Origin: Hyphococcus formosus
GTDB taxonomy: Bacteria > Pseudomonadota > Alphaproteobacteria > Caulobacterales > Parvularculaceae
Direction: 5' to 3'
DNA length: 64,000 bases
NCBI RefSeq assembly: GCF_046736345.1
Contig: NZ_CP157210.1
Span: 2,108,001 to 2,172,000, forward strand
Below the pieces are notes generated by a model. The model was given only the letters and a program-made list of their open reading frames with translations, was not told where the DNA came from and made no database searches. Made by a program: the position numbers and the translations under genes. Of the stretch, positions 8,690-17,781 are shown piece after piece (position 1 is the first letter of the stretch; every line of letters begins with the position of its first letter).

Positions 8690-9868
8690 ATGCGTTCCGC
8701 AGTTATCGTCTCTACTGCCCGCACGCCGATTGGCCGGGCCTATAAAGGTGCATTTAACGCAACGCCGTCGCCAACGCTTGCGGGGCATGCTATCGCCGAA
8801 GCCGTAAAGCGCGCCGGTATCGACGGCGGCGAAGTTGAGGATGTGGTCCTCGGCTCCGCCATGCCACAAGGGGTTCAGTCGTCAAATATCGGGCGCGTTG
8901 CCGCGCTTCGTGGGGGTCTTCCGGTTTCTGTCGGTGGACAGACCGTTGACCGTCAGTGTGCGTCTGGATTGATGGCTATTTCAATTGCCGCCAAACAAAT
9001 CATTGTCGATGGGCAACAAATCGCAATTGGCGGCGGCGTCGATTCGATCTCCATGGTGCAGAACGAAAATTTCCGCGCTGAACGCGATCCTTCTGTCGTC
9101 GAAATGCACCCCGATGCCTATATGCCGATGATTGATACGGCTGAAACCGTTGCGAAGCGATATAATGTCGATCGCGAATTATGCGATGAATATGCGGTCG
9201 AATCGCAACGTCGCACGGCCGCCGCGCAAGAGGCCGGAAAGTTTGATCAGGAGGTCGTTCCCCTGCCGTCACGCATGAAAGTCGTCGATAAGGAAACCAA
9301 AGAAGTTTCATGGCGCGACGTGACGCTTGAAAAGGATGAAGGAAACCGCCCGCAAACTACGCTCGAAAGTTTGCAAAATCTGAAACCCGTACGGGCCGAT
9401 GGAATCAACGTTACAGCCGGTAACGCAAGCCAACTCTCAGACGGTGCCTCCGCGAGCGTTTTGATGGAAGAAGCCGAAGCCGAACGTCGCGGCCTTACGC
9501 CTATGGGTCGCTATGTAGGGATGGCTGTCGCCGGACTGGAGCCGGATGAAATGGGCATCGGCCCGGTTTACGCAATTCCGAAATTGCTCAAACAACACGA
9601 CCTTTCAATCGACGATATCGGGTTGTGGGAACTGAACGAGGCATTTGCCGTTCAGGTTGTCTATTGCCGTGACAAACTCGGCATCCCGCATGATCGCCTT
9701 AATGTAAATGGCGGCGGTATCTCTATCGGACACCCTTACGGAATGTCCGGCGCGCGCCTAACCGGTCATGCGTTGATCGAAGGGAAACGCCGGGGCGCAA
9801 AATATGCCGTTGTCACTATGTGTATTGGCGGCGGCCAGGGCGCAGCCGGTCTATTTGAAATTCTCTAA
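8690..9868 (+). CDS. Acetyl-CoA acyltransferase (thiolase)
   Basis: This 392-residue thiolase has all the expected residues: the nucleophilic Cys in DRQCASGLM (C90), the GGGISIGHPYGMSG histidine loop, and the second Cys in CIGGGQGAAG near the C-terminus. It cleaves 3-ketoacyl-CoA to acetyl- or propionyl-CoA and a shortened acyl-CoA. The ATG at 8690 is preceded by AGGAAAGGAA. The gene is co-directional with and close to the SDR upstream, and the pair is probably one transcript ending at the hairpin at 9909-9942. The substrate could be fatty acid or steroid side chain. FadA5/FadA6-like roles are possible but not shown. Confidence 0.93.
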   Translation: MRSAVIVSTARTPIGRAYKGAFNATPSPTLAGHAIAEAVKRAGIDGGEVEDVVLGSAMPQGVQSSNIGRVAALRGGLPVSVGGQTVDRQCASGLMAISIAAKQIIVDGQQIAIGGGVDSISMVQNENFRAERDPSVVEMHPDAYMPMIDTAETVAKRYNVDRELCDEYAVESQRRTAAAQEAGKFDQEVVPLPSRMKVVDKETKEVSWRDVTLEKDEGNRPQTTLESLQNLKPVRADGINVTAGNASQLSDGASASVLMEEAEAERRGLTPMGRYVGMAVAGLEPDEMGIGPVYAIPKLLKQHDLSIDDIGLWELNEAFAVQVVYCRDKLGIPHDRLNVNGGGISIGHPYGMSGARLTGHALIEGKRRGAKYAVVTMCIGGGQGAAGLFEIL

Positions 9869-9908
9869 TACTATAGCAACTTAAAAAACCATCAATTTTA
9901 AGGCTATC

Positions 9909-9942
9909 GACGGGTATGGATCTTTTCCATGCCCGTCTTTTC
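9909..9942 (+). terminator. Rho-independent terminator between convergent genes
   Basis: A 12-bp stem, GACGGGTATGGA (9909-9920) with TCCATGCCCGTC (9926-9937), contains one G-T pair, has a five-base loop and is followed by TTTT. It ends right next to the stop codon of the convergent minus-strand gene, so it closes the thiolase transcript. Confidence 0.9.
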
Positions 9943-10965
9943 TTATCGGGCACCCGAAAGTTGGGCTCGACGCCACGCTTCATCCGCAAGCGGAATTAAT
10001 CTCGCAACCGCCTCTTCCGCATTTTGGCTTGACGCATTCCCATCAATGACCCGCTTTTTGATACCCTGAATAATCCCCACAAGGCGGAACAAATTATAGG
10101 CGAAATACCAATCGAGATTAGGTAGTGCTTCCCGCCCCGCACGCTCGCAATAGATTTCCGCCGCCTCTTCAAGGCTCGGCACACCTGCCGCTTCGAGGTC
10201 CAGACCACCCATTGCGGCCTTACCGTCTGCGGGCATGATCCAATGCATCAGGAGATAGGTAATATCCGCCAATGGATCACCGCAAGTCGCCAATTCCCAA
10301 TCAATGACCCCGCGAACAACCGGCTCATTGCGGTCAAAGATTAGATTATCAATGCGGTAGTCACCATGAATAAGCGATGTATGTGTCTCCTCAGGAATTG
10401 ATGTCGGCAACCATTCAATCAACTTCTCGACTGTTTCAATATCATCGGTTTGCGCAATGCGATATTGCTTGATCCACCGCGATACCTGACGAGCGAAATA
10501 ATTTCCTGACCGCTGAAAATTCGCTAATGCCGGTTGCGATATATCAACCGCATGAAGATCCGCGAGCGTCGTAATCATGGCGCGGTAATGATCTGCGCGC
10601 ATGTTTTTTTCTATCGACGGTAGGCACCCATCGAAATAGGATTCGCCATCAATCAATTCCATAATGTAGAACATGGCCCCGATCACCGCACTGTCCTCAC
10701 AAAGCGCTATGGGGCGCGGCACGGGAAAACCCGTGGGAAATAGACCAGAAATCAGATGAAATTCGCGATCCACGGCATGCGCGGATGGGAGCAATTCGCC
10801 AAAAGGTTTTCGGCGCAAAACATATGCCCCCTCACTGGTTTCTAGCCGATAAGTGGGATTTGATTGCCCGCCCGCGAATTTTTCTAGCGATGATGGCCTA
10901 CCGATATCTTGTGCATTTTCGCCCAACCAATCGCCCAATTTTTCAAGATCAATATCACTTGTCAT
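9943..10965 (-). CDS. Phosphotransferase-family (APH/ACAD10-like) protein
   Basis: This 340-residue aminoglycoside-phosphotransferase-fold protein has a nucleotide-binding start (GGQSNPTYRL, then the ATP Lys region VLRRKPFGELLPSAHAVDRE), the Brenner motif HGDYRIDN, and the metal motif VIDWELATCGDPLADI. This branch (ACAD10/11-like) is commonly found beside acyl-CoA dehydrogenases and 3-hydroxyacyl-CoA enzymes. Human ACAD10/11 kinase domains phosphorylate 4-hydroxyacyl-CoA to aid its breakdown. A similar acyl-CoA role is inferred from the neighbouring SDR and thiolase. An antibiotic-resistance function is unlikely for this subgroup. Confidence 0.82.
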   Translation of the reverse strand: MTSDIDLEKLGDWLGENAQDIGRPSSLEKFAGGQSNPTYRLETSEGAYVLRRKPFGELLPSAHAVDREFHLISGLFPTGFPVPRPIALCEDSAVIGAMFYIMELIDGESYFDGCLPSIEKNMRADHYRAMITTLADLHAVDISQPALANFQRSGNYFARQVSRWIKQYRIAQTDDIETVEKLIEWLPTSIPEETHTSLIHGDYRIDNLIFDRNEPVVRGVIDWELATCGDPLADITYLLMHWIMPADGKAAMGGLDLEAAGVPSLEEAAEIYCERAGREALPNLDWYFAYNLFRLVGIIQGIKKRVIDGNASSQNAEEAVARLIPLADEAWRRAQLSGAR

Positions 10966-11007
10966 CTATACCCCCCATCAGTGATGAGCACACTAAGCAA
11001 TGTCAGA

Positions 11008-11042
11008 ATAAAAAAAGGCAGGTGCGCATTTTGCACACCTGC
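11008..11042 (-). terminator. Rho-independent terminator of the TonB-dependent receptor gene
   Basis: Read on the minus strand, GCAGGTGTGC (from 11042 down) pairs with GCGCACCTGC (ending at 11018), with one mismatch-like wobble, a five-base loop and a following run of about seven T. It lies 28 bases beyond the receptor stop codon. Confidence 0.9.
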
Positions 11043-11069
11043 TAGTTAGTTCTCAAATACGCCGCTCAA

Positions 11070-13430
11070 TTAGAATTCGGCAGAGAGACGCGCACCAAAG
11101 ACACGTGGTCGATTGAATGACGCTGTCGCAACACCCAATACCGAACCAAAGCTTACATAATAGGCTTCATAACGGTTATTGGTCAGGTTTTCTGCAAACA
11201 GTGACAGCTTCAAATCAATGTCATCAGTACCCACTGCAATATCAGAGAGTGTGATACGAGCGCTTAGATTTTTGTCGGCACCGATCATGAAGTTGTTACC
11301 AAATCCACCATCATCAACCGGGATCGCGGGTGCCTCGCCTGTATAGGCGTAATCCACACGAAGCGAGAGCGTTCCAAGATCCATTGGCTCGCTTGTAAAC
11401 TGGCCACCAATCCGGAAGCTATGGTTTGACACATAAGGGAATTTGGCCTGGTCCGAAATATCCACTCCGCCAGATTCAAATTCCTTCATCTCCGGATCCA
11501 GATAACCGTAATTACCGTCAATCTGGAAATAGTCATTCAGCTTCGCAATGCCTTCTGCTTCGAAGCCGATTATGGTGGCCTTACCGACGTTCTGTACGAA
11601 TGAAGAGCTAAGAACCGGATCAAATGAAAGTAACTGCAGGTCTTTATAGTCTGTATAGAAACCTGTCAGGTTCAATTTAACATCACCATCTAACCAGTTC
11701 GTTTTGATACCAGCTTCGTAGTTCAGAACCGTTTCTTCTTCAAACGGCGGTGAACCAAATGCGATCGCGTTAAAGCCCCCTGCGCGATAACTCGAATTCG
11801 CACTCACATAGCCGAGAATGTTCTCAGAAAACTCATAGCTGAGTGACGCGCTGAAGCCGATATTGTCAAACTTGACCTTATCGGGCGTATCTTCCGCGAC
11901 CGGCCGGCCCACAGGGATACTTGCCCAGCTGGTCCGATAGATCAGGCTAGATTCTTCGGTCGTGTAACGGATACCCGCACTGATTTCGAGCTTGTCGTCA
12001 AGCGCCGCAGGGCGATAGCCGAAATGTCCGAATGCGGCGAATGACTGATTTTCGAGACCATAGGTCCGCGACGTGCGGCGATTGACATTGGTCGGCCCAA
12101 AGAATGTGCCGCCCGGCACACCATTGACCACGTCGAGACCTTCATTGACCTCTTCATCCCAATAGAAAAGCCCGATGACGTAATCGAAATCACCCATTTC
12201 GCCAGAGGCCTGCAATTCTTGTGTGAATTGCTTCGCGTCACCCGGGCTTGATGTCGTCGAATGACCGACGAAGGGCTCGACATTCGTTGTACCGGTTTCA
12301 AAGTCAAAAACCGGTGTTTCGACATAGCTACCGGCGAGTGTCGTTGTCAGGTGCTCGTTCAACGAACGATAGGCCGAGATCGATTTAAGCGAGAAAGAAT
12401 CGTTAACTTCGAGTTCAACCGTAAATGTATTCCCCCAGCTTTCAATTTCGGAACTGCGGGTACGACGGGGGTCGCGATATTGCTTGTCCAACGGCTCAAG
12501 TCCGATGACTGGCTCTGGTGACCCCGGCACACGCGTGTCGAATGCCGCTTGCGCACCGTCATTTGCAAACAGGATTTGCCATGGCGCGTCATTTTCAATC
12601 CGCGACCAGCTGATCGTGTTTCTAAAGCTCAACCGATCACTTGCGTCTAATAGAAGGTCGAGGCTTGCCTGTTTTGATTTCAGGAAGCCGCCCCACTCCG
12701 ATTCATTATGGCCAGGTGCCTGTACCCAACCATCGCGATCACGGTCTTGATAAGTCAGCTTGGCTTTGAGGCCACTTCCCAAAAGGTTTCCGGTATGGCC
12801 CACAAAAGCAATGTTGAAATCGTTATGTGAAGCATAGGTTAGATCAACCGACCCACCGGCTTCCTCGCGTGGCTTGACGGTGTTTAGCAAGATCGCGCCG
12901 CCGGTCGTATTCCGACCAAACAATGTTCCTTGCGGACCGCGCACAACCTCAACCTGCTCGACATCGGGGAGCGAGAAAAGATTAGCGGTCGCCCGTGGAG
13001 AATATACTCCGTCTACATAGACACCGACCGATGGCTCTTGGAAGAGTGACGTAGAACGCGCGCCCTGCCCGCGAATGTAAAGTGCTGGCGCACCAGAGCT
13101 ACCGGATGATTCCGTAAACCGAGCATTCGGTACGAACTCATCAAGTTGTGGCAACTGAAGAACATTCGCATCAGTAATTTCATCGCCTGATAAGGCCGTG
13201 ACCGCGACAGGGGTTTTTTGAACTGTCTCAGTACGGCGACGTGCGGTTACCGTAATCTGGTCGCCCCCTCCCTGCGAGGCTGCATCGCCACCATTATCAC
13301 CTTGCGCGGCCGCAGTTCCCGTATTGCAAACGATGAGCGCACCTGCGGCGAGGCCAATGATACTCGAACGTTTTTTGAGCGAAGCCGCTAACCGCCCATC
13401 CCCCCGGACTTGTGTCACGTAATCAAACAT
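11070..13430 (-). CDS. TonB-dependent outer-membrane receptor
   Basis: This 786-residue protein has a long N-terminus with a signal peptide (hydrophobic core IIGLAAGALIVCNTG, likely cut after AAAQ near residue 43). A TonB box-like ITVTARRRTETVQKTPVAV follows, then a plug domain with VEQVEVVRGPQGTLFGRNTTGG, then the 22-stranded barrel ending in RPRVFGARLSAEF with the usual terminal Phe. Such receptors import bulky or scarce substrates through the outer membrane using TonB energy. The start has a perfect GGAGGA site. Neighbouring catabolic genes and a shared upstream palindrome with the FadR-type regulator at 31 kb suggest an organic, perhaps steroid-like, substrate rather than iron. Confidence 0.93.
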   Translation of the reverse strand: MFDYVTQVRGDGRLAASLKKRSSIIGLAAGALIVCNTGTAAAQGDNGGDAASQGGGDQITVTARRRTETVQKTPVAVTALSGDEITDANVLQLPQLDEFVPNARFTESSGSSGAPALYIRGQGARSTSLFQEPSVGVYVDGVYSPRATANLFSLPDVEQVEVVRGPQGTLFGRNTTGGAILLNTVKPREEAGGSVDLTYASHNDFNIAFVGHTGNLLGSGLKAKLTYQDRDRDGWVQAPGHNESEWGGFLKSKQASLDLLLDASDRLSFRNTISWSRIENDAPWQILFANDGAQAAFDTRVPGSPEPVIGLEPLDKQYRDPRRTRSSEIESWGNTFTVELEVNDSFSLKSISAYRSLNEHLTTTLAGSYVETPVFDFETGTTNVEPFVGHSTTSSPGDAKQFTQELQASGEMGDFDYVIGLFYWDEEVNEGLDVVNGVPGGTFFGPTNVNRRTSRTYGLENQSFAAFGHFGYRPAALDDKLEISAGIRYTTEESSLIYRTSWASIPVGRPVAEDTPDKVKFDNIGFSASLSYEFSENILGYVSANSSYRAGGFNAIAFGSPPFEEETVLNYEAGIKTNWLDGDVKLNLTGFYTDYKDLQLLSFDPVLSSSFVQNVGKATIIGFEAEGIAKLNDYFQIDGNYGYLDPEMKEFESGGVDISDQAKFPYVSNHSFRIGGQFTSEPMDLGTLSLRVDYAYTGEAPAIPVDDGGFGNNFMIGADKNLSARITLSDIAVGTDDIDLKLSLFAENLTNNRYEAYYVSFGSVLGVATASFNRPRVFGARLSAEF

Positions 13431-13817
13431 TTGTTCCTCCCAAGCCCTCTTAACTGGGGCGTATTGTCCAACAATCGGATGACACCTTAAATGATATAAT
13501 ACTTTAAAACAATATAAACTTGCTACCTCAAACGATCATGCCGACAGCATACAACGAAATCCGGCGCAGGATGGTGATTTCAGGTCACATCGCGGTCTAA
13601 TTCATTGTTTATAAACAGCAATGCTAAGAGCCAAGAAAACGAAACCGAGCGCGCGCTACTGGCGCCCAGGGGCGGCAGTCCCGCCACAACCCGCGTAAAA
13701 TCTAGGCTATCGAAAAGGCATGTGAAAATTCGATCATTTATTCTATATATGATTAAGCGGATTTTTTGAGGTAAGGTGTAATATCAATGCAACACAACCA
13801 GAGCCCACATTGATCGA
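13431..13817. other. Intergenic region upstream of the TonB receptor
   Basis: This 387-base gap holds no credible gene. It contains the receptor ribosome-binding site, the palindrome listed separately, an AT-rich stretch at 13488-13520 that could hold the promoter, and another AT-rich stretch near 13738-13790 past the end of the molybdenum hydroxylase gene. No clear terminator follows that gene. Confidence 0.45.
13463..13480. promoter_or_regulatory. Palindromic operator-like site upstream of the TonB receptor
   Basis: ATTGT-CCA-ACAAT (13463-13475) is a perfect 5+3+5 inverted repeat. With the following CGGAT it matches 15 of 18 positions of the site at 31692-31709. It lies 33-50 bases upstream of the receptor start codon and just downstream of an AT-rich promoter-like stretch (13488-13520), a usual position for repressor binding. 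Repeat size and spacing suit FadR/GntR-type regulators. The regulator is inferred. Confidence 0.55.
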
Positions 13818-16085
13818 TCAAGACCAACTGAGACCCTGTTTCATGAATGGCTGGTGGCGAACACGAATTCCCGTCGCCGCGAAAATTGCATTACCGACCG
13901 CCGGACCAACCGGCCCAACCGGCGGCTCTCCGAGCTCGCCGAAACGGTCCGCGCCGCTCAATCCGCCATAGTGGATATTTATTTCAGGTACGTCGCGCAT
14001 TCTAAGAATGTGGTATTGATGAAAATTCCCCTCAACGACGCGCGCATTTTCAACGTTGATCTCTTCATTCAATGCCATGTTAAGGCCGTAAATCGTTCCG
14101 CCTTCAATCATGTTTTCCGCAAAATCCTTGTTCATCACCTGCCCGCAATCAAAGGCGACATCTAAACTTTCGACCGTTAACTGACCTTCTGGTGTCACTT
14201 CGACCGTTGCAACAACAGCCACGCATGTGCCGCCCATCTTGTCGCCATTTAACCCCCAAGCCGAAATCGCAACGCCTTTGCCTTTCCCGCGCGGTAACTT
14301 CTCGCCCCAATTTGATTTCTTTTTGACTTCCTCAAGGCATTTCACCCATCCGGGATTCGGCCAATCGCGAAGCAGCTTTATTCTGTACGCCAATGGATCG
14401 ATACCAGCGGCGACAGCACATTCATCGATAAATGTATCGACAACAAATCCATAGGAATTATATCCCGGACCGCGATAGGGCCCCGGCTCAAGGTGGAAAG
14501 GCAGGTCACGGGCATCTACCCGCACATTGGGCACAAGGCCCATGAAGTACGGACAATCCGCAAGACGCGGATAGTGCCCCCGACTGGCCTGTCGCGCCGA
14601 CAGGGTTTCGGGAAGACCGCTTTCGCTGTTTAGCTTTGCCCGGAACCGAGCCGCAAAAACGGGCCGGTACTTCCCCTGGCGGGTCATTTCCTCTCGCGAC
14701 CAGATCACTTTCACCGGCCTGCCTGGAAACTTCTTGGCGACCGCGACGACCATGCGCGTGTCATCCCCCATGAGGCGCCGGCCAAAGGCACCGCCCACAT
14801 ATGGCTGATGGAGAATGACTCGTTCTGGCAACATGCCAGCTTCATCGGCGGCAACCCAATAGCTTTGCTGCGCATTCTGCCCCGGATGCCAGACCTCGAC
14901 ACGGTCATCAGTGACCATCGCCGTGCCGTTAAGCGGCTCAAGCGGTGCCTGATCACACCACGGCGTTAAATATTCATGCTCGACAATGTCAGTGCCGTCA
15001 TCCGCGACGTCACCAGTTTCAACCTCAACCCGCGCATTATCGTCGCTATCAAGCGCCGTGCTCAATGCGTCATACATTTTCTCGGTGCTGTCCCATTCAG
15101 CACCCGGACCATCGCTCCACTCTATCGGCAGTGCATCAAGCGCCTTTCGCGCCTGCCAATAATGCTCTGCGATCACCGCAACGCCGGCGCGGGGTTCGGA
15201 ATAGGCGAATCCATAGGGCGGCTGTGACAGAATGGGTAAGCCGCGCGGCTCGTCAGGATCAACCGTGACAATATCAAGAACACCCGGAAAATCTTTCACC
15301 GCGTCGGCATCATAGCGAACCAACCGGCCACCGCTCACGGGTGATTGCGCCAATGCCGCATAGACCATGCCCGAAGGATTGACATCGATACCATATTCCA
15401 ATGCACCCTCGACAATTTTTGGCGTGGTGACTTTTCCCGGTGATGGCTTCGAGAGAAACGCCCAATCAGACTGGTCTTTTATCGCCGGCTCAACATCTAA
15501 GGTGATTTGCGCCGCTTTTTCTGCCACCGCCCCAAAAGACAGCTTTTGTCCCGAAGTACGGTCGACCAGAACGCCATCTTTAATGTCTATTTTTTCGGGC
15601 TTTACAGAAAAATGCTCCGCTGCCGCAAGGCGCAAACGCTCACGCACGCTTGCCCCGACCTGCTGCATAGACTTGATCCGCATACTTATTGTTGACCGCC
15701 CACCAAAAAATGCAATCACATGGGGAACGGGCGAATATTCACCGCGATTTATATAATCGCGCTGAACCGACGCGACCTCGACATCGACCTTTGACCAATC
15801 CGCCATCAACTCTTCGTTGACGATCATGGCTTGCTGGGTCATGCCGCCAGTGCCGAATTCCGGCGAAGGCACATAGATCTTGATGCTATCGTCAGGATTG
15901 ATCACGACCCACGGGCCAATCTCCTGCGGCTTTGTTAGGCCCCCGCCTGATATCTGTTCGTTTTCGCCGGATGTGGAGCCACCGCAGCCCGTTAACATCC
16001 CCGCCGCCAATCCGCCGCCCATCGCCGCGCCAACAAAAAGTACCTGCCGACGATTTATGGTCGCTTTGCCCTTGTTATTGGTCAT
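13818..16085 (-). CDS. Molybdopterin-binding subunit of an isoquinoline 1-oxidoreductase (IorB)-like hydroxylase
   Basis: This 755-residue large subunit belongs to the xanthine dehydrogenase superfamily, IorB branch. Its N-terminus combines a twin-arginine motif (INRRQVLF) with a lipobox-like LTGC near residue 34, so it is exported folded by Tat and may be lipid-anchored. Molybdopterin-domain motifs include the GGAFGRRLMGDD loop, GPYRGPGYN and a late GELGEPPVGPVGPAVGNA stretch containing the catalytic Glu region. These enzymes hydroxylate N-heterocycles or oxidise aldehydes in the periplasm. The ATG overlaps the stop of the [2Fe-2S] subunit by four bases, showing co-translation. No cytochrome subunit follows. 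Confidence 0.88.
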   Translation of the reverse strand: MTNNKGKATINRRQVLFVGAAMGGGLAAGMLTGCGGSTSGENEQISGGGLTKPQEIGPWVVINPDDSIKIYVPSPEFGTGGMTQQAMIVNEELMADWSKVDVEVASVQRDYINRGEYSPVPHVIAFFGGRSTISMRIKSMQQVGASVRERLRLAAAEHFSVKPEKIDIKDGVLVDRTSGQKLSFGAVAEKAAQITLDVEPAIKDQSDWAFLSKPSPGKVTTPKIVEGALEYGIDVNPSGMVYAALAQSPVSGGRLVRYDADAVKDFPGVLDIVTVDPDEPRGLPILSQPPYGFAYSEPRAGVAVIAEHYWQARKALDALPIEWSDGPGAEWDSTEKMYDALSTALDSDDNARVEVETGDVADDGTDIVEHEYLTPWCDQAPLEPLNGTAMVTDDRVEVWHPGQNAQQSYWVAADEAGMLPERVILHQPYVGGAFGRRLMGDDTRMVVAVAKKFPGRPVKVIWSREEMTRQGKYRPVFAARFRAKLNSESGLPETLSARQASRGHYPRLADCPYFMGLVPNVRVDARDLPFHLEPGPYRGPGYNSYGFVVDTFIDECAVAAGIDPLAYRIKLLRDWPNPGWVKCLEEVKKKSNWGEKLPRGKGKGVAISAWGLNGDKMGGTCVAVVATVEVTPEGQLTVESLDVAFDCGQVMNKDFAENMIEGGTIYGLNMALNEEINVENARVVEGNFHQYHILRMRDVPEINIHYGGLSGADRFGELGEPPVGPVGPAVGNAIFAATGIRVRHQPFMKQGLSWS

Positions 16086-16546
16086 GTCTTCGCACCCGCC
16101 GCTGTGTGGATGGCCGCGCGGATTCGGTTATAGGTCCCGCATCGACAGAGATTGGTGACATAATTATCAATGTCGTCATCGGTCGGCGCATCAACCTCCG
16201 CCAGCAATGCCGCCGCCGCCATGATCATTCCCGCCTGACAATATCCGCATTGCGGCACATCATGTTCGACCCATGCCGCTTGCAAAGGATGCGGCGCGCT
16301 TTCATCTCGCGACGAAGCCAGTCCTTCAATTGTCGTAATTTCCTGATCCCCCACATACTCTACCGGCAACACACAGGAACGAACGGCCTGACCATCAAGA
16401 TGCACCGTACACGCACCACACTGGCCAGCGCCGCAACCGAATTTCACGCCTGAAAGCCCGAGATGATCTCTTAACACCCACAGCAATGGCGTTTGCGGAT
16501 CGACATCCCCGGCGTCCAAGACCTTATTATTGACCCGAAGTTCCAT
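16082..16546 (-). CDS. (2Fe-2S)-binding subunit of the molybdenum hydroxylase (IorA-like)
   Basis: Using the ATG at 16546 with an AAGGAAAC site before it, the protein has 154 residues. The N-terminal plant-type [2Fe-2S] cluster is seen in FGCGAGQCGACTVHLDG with a further Cys in VRSCVLP. The C-terminal four-helix [2Fe-2S] domain has CGYCQAGMIM and LCRCGTYNRIRAA. It carries electrons away from the molybdopterin subunit encoded next door (ATGA overlap). It has no signal peptide, so it is expected to ride with the Tat-exported partner. An upstream in-frame start at 16588 lies inside the DapA-like gene and lacks a ribosome-binding site. Confidence 0.93.
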   Translation of the reverse strand: MELRVNNKVLDAGDVDPQTPLLWVLRDHLGLSGVKFGCGAGQCGACTVHLDGQAVRSCVLPVEYVGDQEITTIEGLASSRDESAPHPLQAAWVEHDVPQCGYCQAGMIMAAAALLAEVDAPTDDDIDNYVTNLCRCGTYNRIRAAIHTAAGAKT

Positions 16547-16556
16547 GAGCGTTTCC

Positions 16557-17513
16557 TTACGAAATTGCCGTTGTAAAAACGGCTTCATCCTTGAATTGCC
16601 ACTCGTGCCAATTTTCTATGGCATCGATTTTTTCGTCGCGAATAACCTTTAAAACCGCTTGCAGCGCATCGTCTTCGATCGGCAATCGCGGCCGTCGCGG
16701 CCAGCCCCCCGCAACGCCATGCGCGTTTAACACCGCTTTTGCAGCACGAATGCCGCCATTGGCATATGTCGTGGTGAACAAGCGAATTACTTTACCATAG
16801 GCATTGAACATGCCGTGCATGTCACCGGCCTCATAGCAATTAACAACCGTCATGCAGAGATTTGGTGCGATATTCGCTTCTGACGTCAGAAAGCCATAGC
16901 CGCCAAGCGATAAACACAATGTCGCTTGATGCGGACCACCTACAAAGATATTGGCGCGCCCTTTAAGCCCCTCAATCAAAGAGGTCAGATAAGAAATGTC
17001 CTGATGGCTACAATTAAGGTCGATCAAATTATCATGCTCTTTAAACAGAGCAAAAATCACCTCCGGCGGGATTACATATCCAACCGATTGGTGTGTCGAG
17101 AAGACAAGCGGTATTGAGACCGCCCCCAGCACTTCGCCATAATAAGCCTTTAATTCATCCGGGCGCGGCGCATGACCATGACCGACATCGAGCGAATAAA
17201 CCTGCGCCGCATCAACGCCACACGCCTCCGCCAGTTTAAGGAAATCGACCATCTGGTCGGCAGTGCGCGGCTCGACGCCCATGGCCCGAATGGGGACTGT
17301 GCCCTTCACTTCGTCCACGGCAATTTCGAGCAATTTGCGCGTTTCATCGCGCGAAAGCGTATAGCCTTCGCCGCTTCCCGCGCCCCCTACATAGATCCCT
17401 ATGCCCGCATCCGCCAAGCGCCGCAGATGCGCCCGAAAACGCGCTTCATCCAACTCCCCGGCTTCAGCAAATGGTGTTATGCTGATGGCAAACGCTCTTG
17501 GGGTTGCGCTCAC
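16557..17513 (-). CDS. DapA/NAL-superfamily protein lacking the catalytic Tyr and Lys
   Basis: This 318-residue protein has the dihydrodipicolinate synthase barrel: FAISITPF at the start, GAGSGEGYTLS in place of the usual GTTGES, and the normal length. Aligning by eye with E. coli DapA, the YNVPSRTG block reads FSTHQSVG, so the proton-relay Tyr becomes F138. The IKEATG block reads LNCSHQD, so the Schiff-base Lys becomes N167. It is therefore unlikely to be a lyase of the classical type. It is followed ten bases later by the IorA/IorB genes and faces a FadR-type regulator, so it probably belongs to the same pathway. Function is unknown. Confidence 0.8.
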   Translation of the reverse strand: MSATPRAFAISITPFAEAGELDEARFRAHLRRLADAGIGIYVGGAGSGEGYTLSRDETRKLLEIAVDEVKGTVPIRAMGVEPRTADQMVDFLKLAEACGVDAAQVYSLDVGHGHAPRPDELKAYYGEVLGAVSIPLVFSTHQSVGYVIPPEVIFALFKEHDNLIDLNCSHQDISYLTSLIEGLKGRANIFVGGPHQATLCLSLGGYGFLTSEANIAPNLCMTVVNCYEAGDMHGMFNAYGKVIRLFTTTYANGGIRAAKAVLNAHGVAGGWPRRPRLPIEDDALQAVLKVIRDEKIDAIENWHEWQFKDEAVFTTAIS

Positions 17514-17558
17514 GCTACCACCCTCCCTGAAGCCTTATTGAATGGCCCCTGATTAATA

Positions 17559-17573
17559 TATAGATCTTTTATA
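17559..17573. promoter_or_regulatory. AT-rich inverted repeat in the dapA-like/gntR divergent promoter
   Basis: TATAGA-TCT-TTTATA (one mismatch between arms) lies in the 268-base divergent region. The same arrangement, TATAAA-TCC-TTTATA, occurs upstream of the flavin reductase at 37 kb. A second inverted repeat, AATAAT-CTAT-ATTATT, is at 17614-17629. These could be operators for the adjacent FadR-type protein, or simply AT-rich promoters. Confidence 0.35.
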
Positions 17574-17781
17574 CCATTATTTATTCGACGCGACAACTGG
17601 TTGAGCGCGCACAAATAATCTATATTATTGAAACCATATAATGAGATTGCGCGCGCTGGCGTATAGCGCTAACACCAAACCAGATCGGTTTCGCCGCAGT
17701 TTGCGGAATGTACAGTAGAATAGGCAATCTCGATCACACAGACCAACCCGGCAACCGACACTAAAAACGAAGAATAAAACC

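Noticed and set aside
13810..13821. Palindrome TTGATCGATCAA near the end of the molybdenum hydroxylase gene
   Set aside because: It straddles the stop codon, has no T-run, and appears only once; likely chance.
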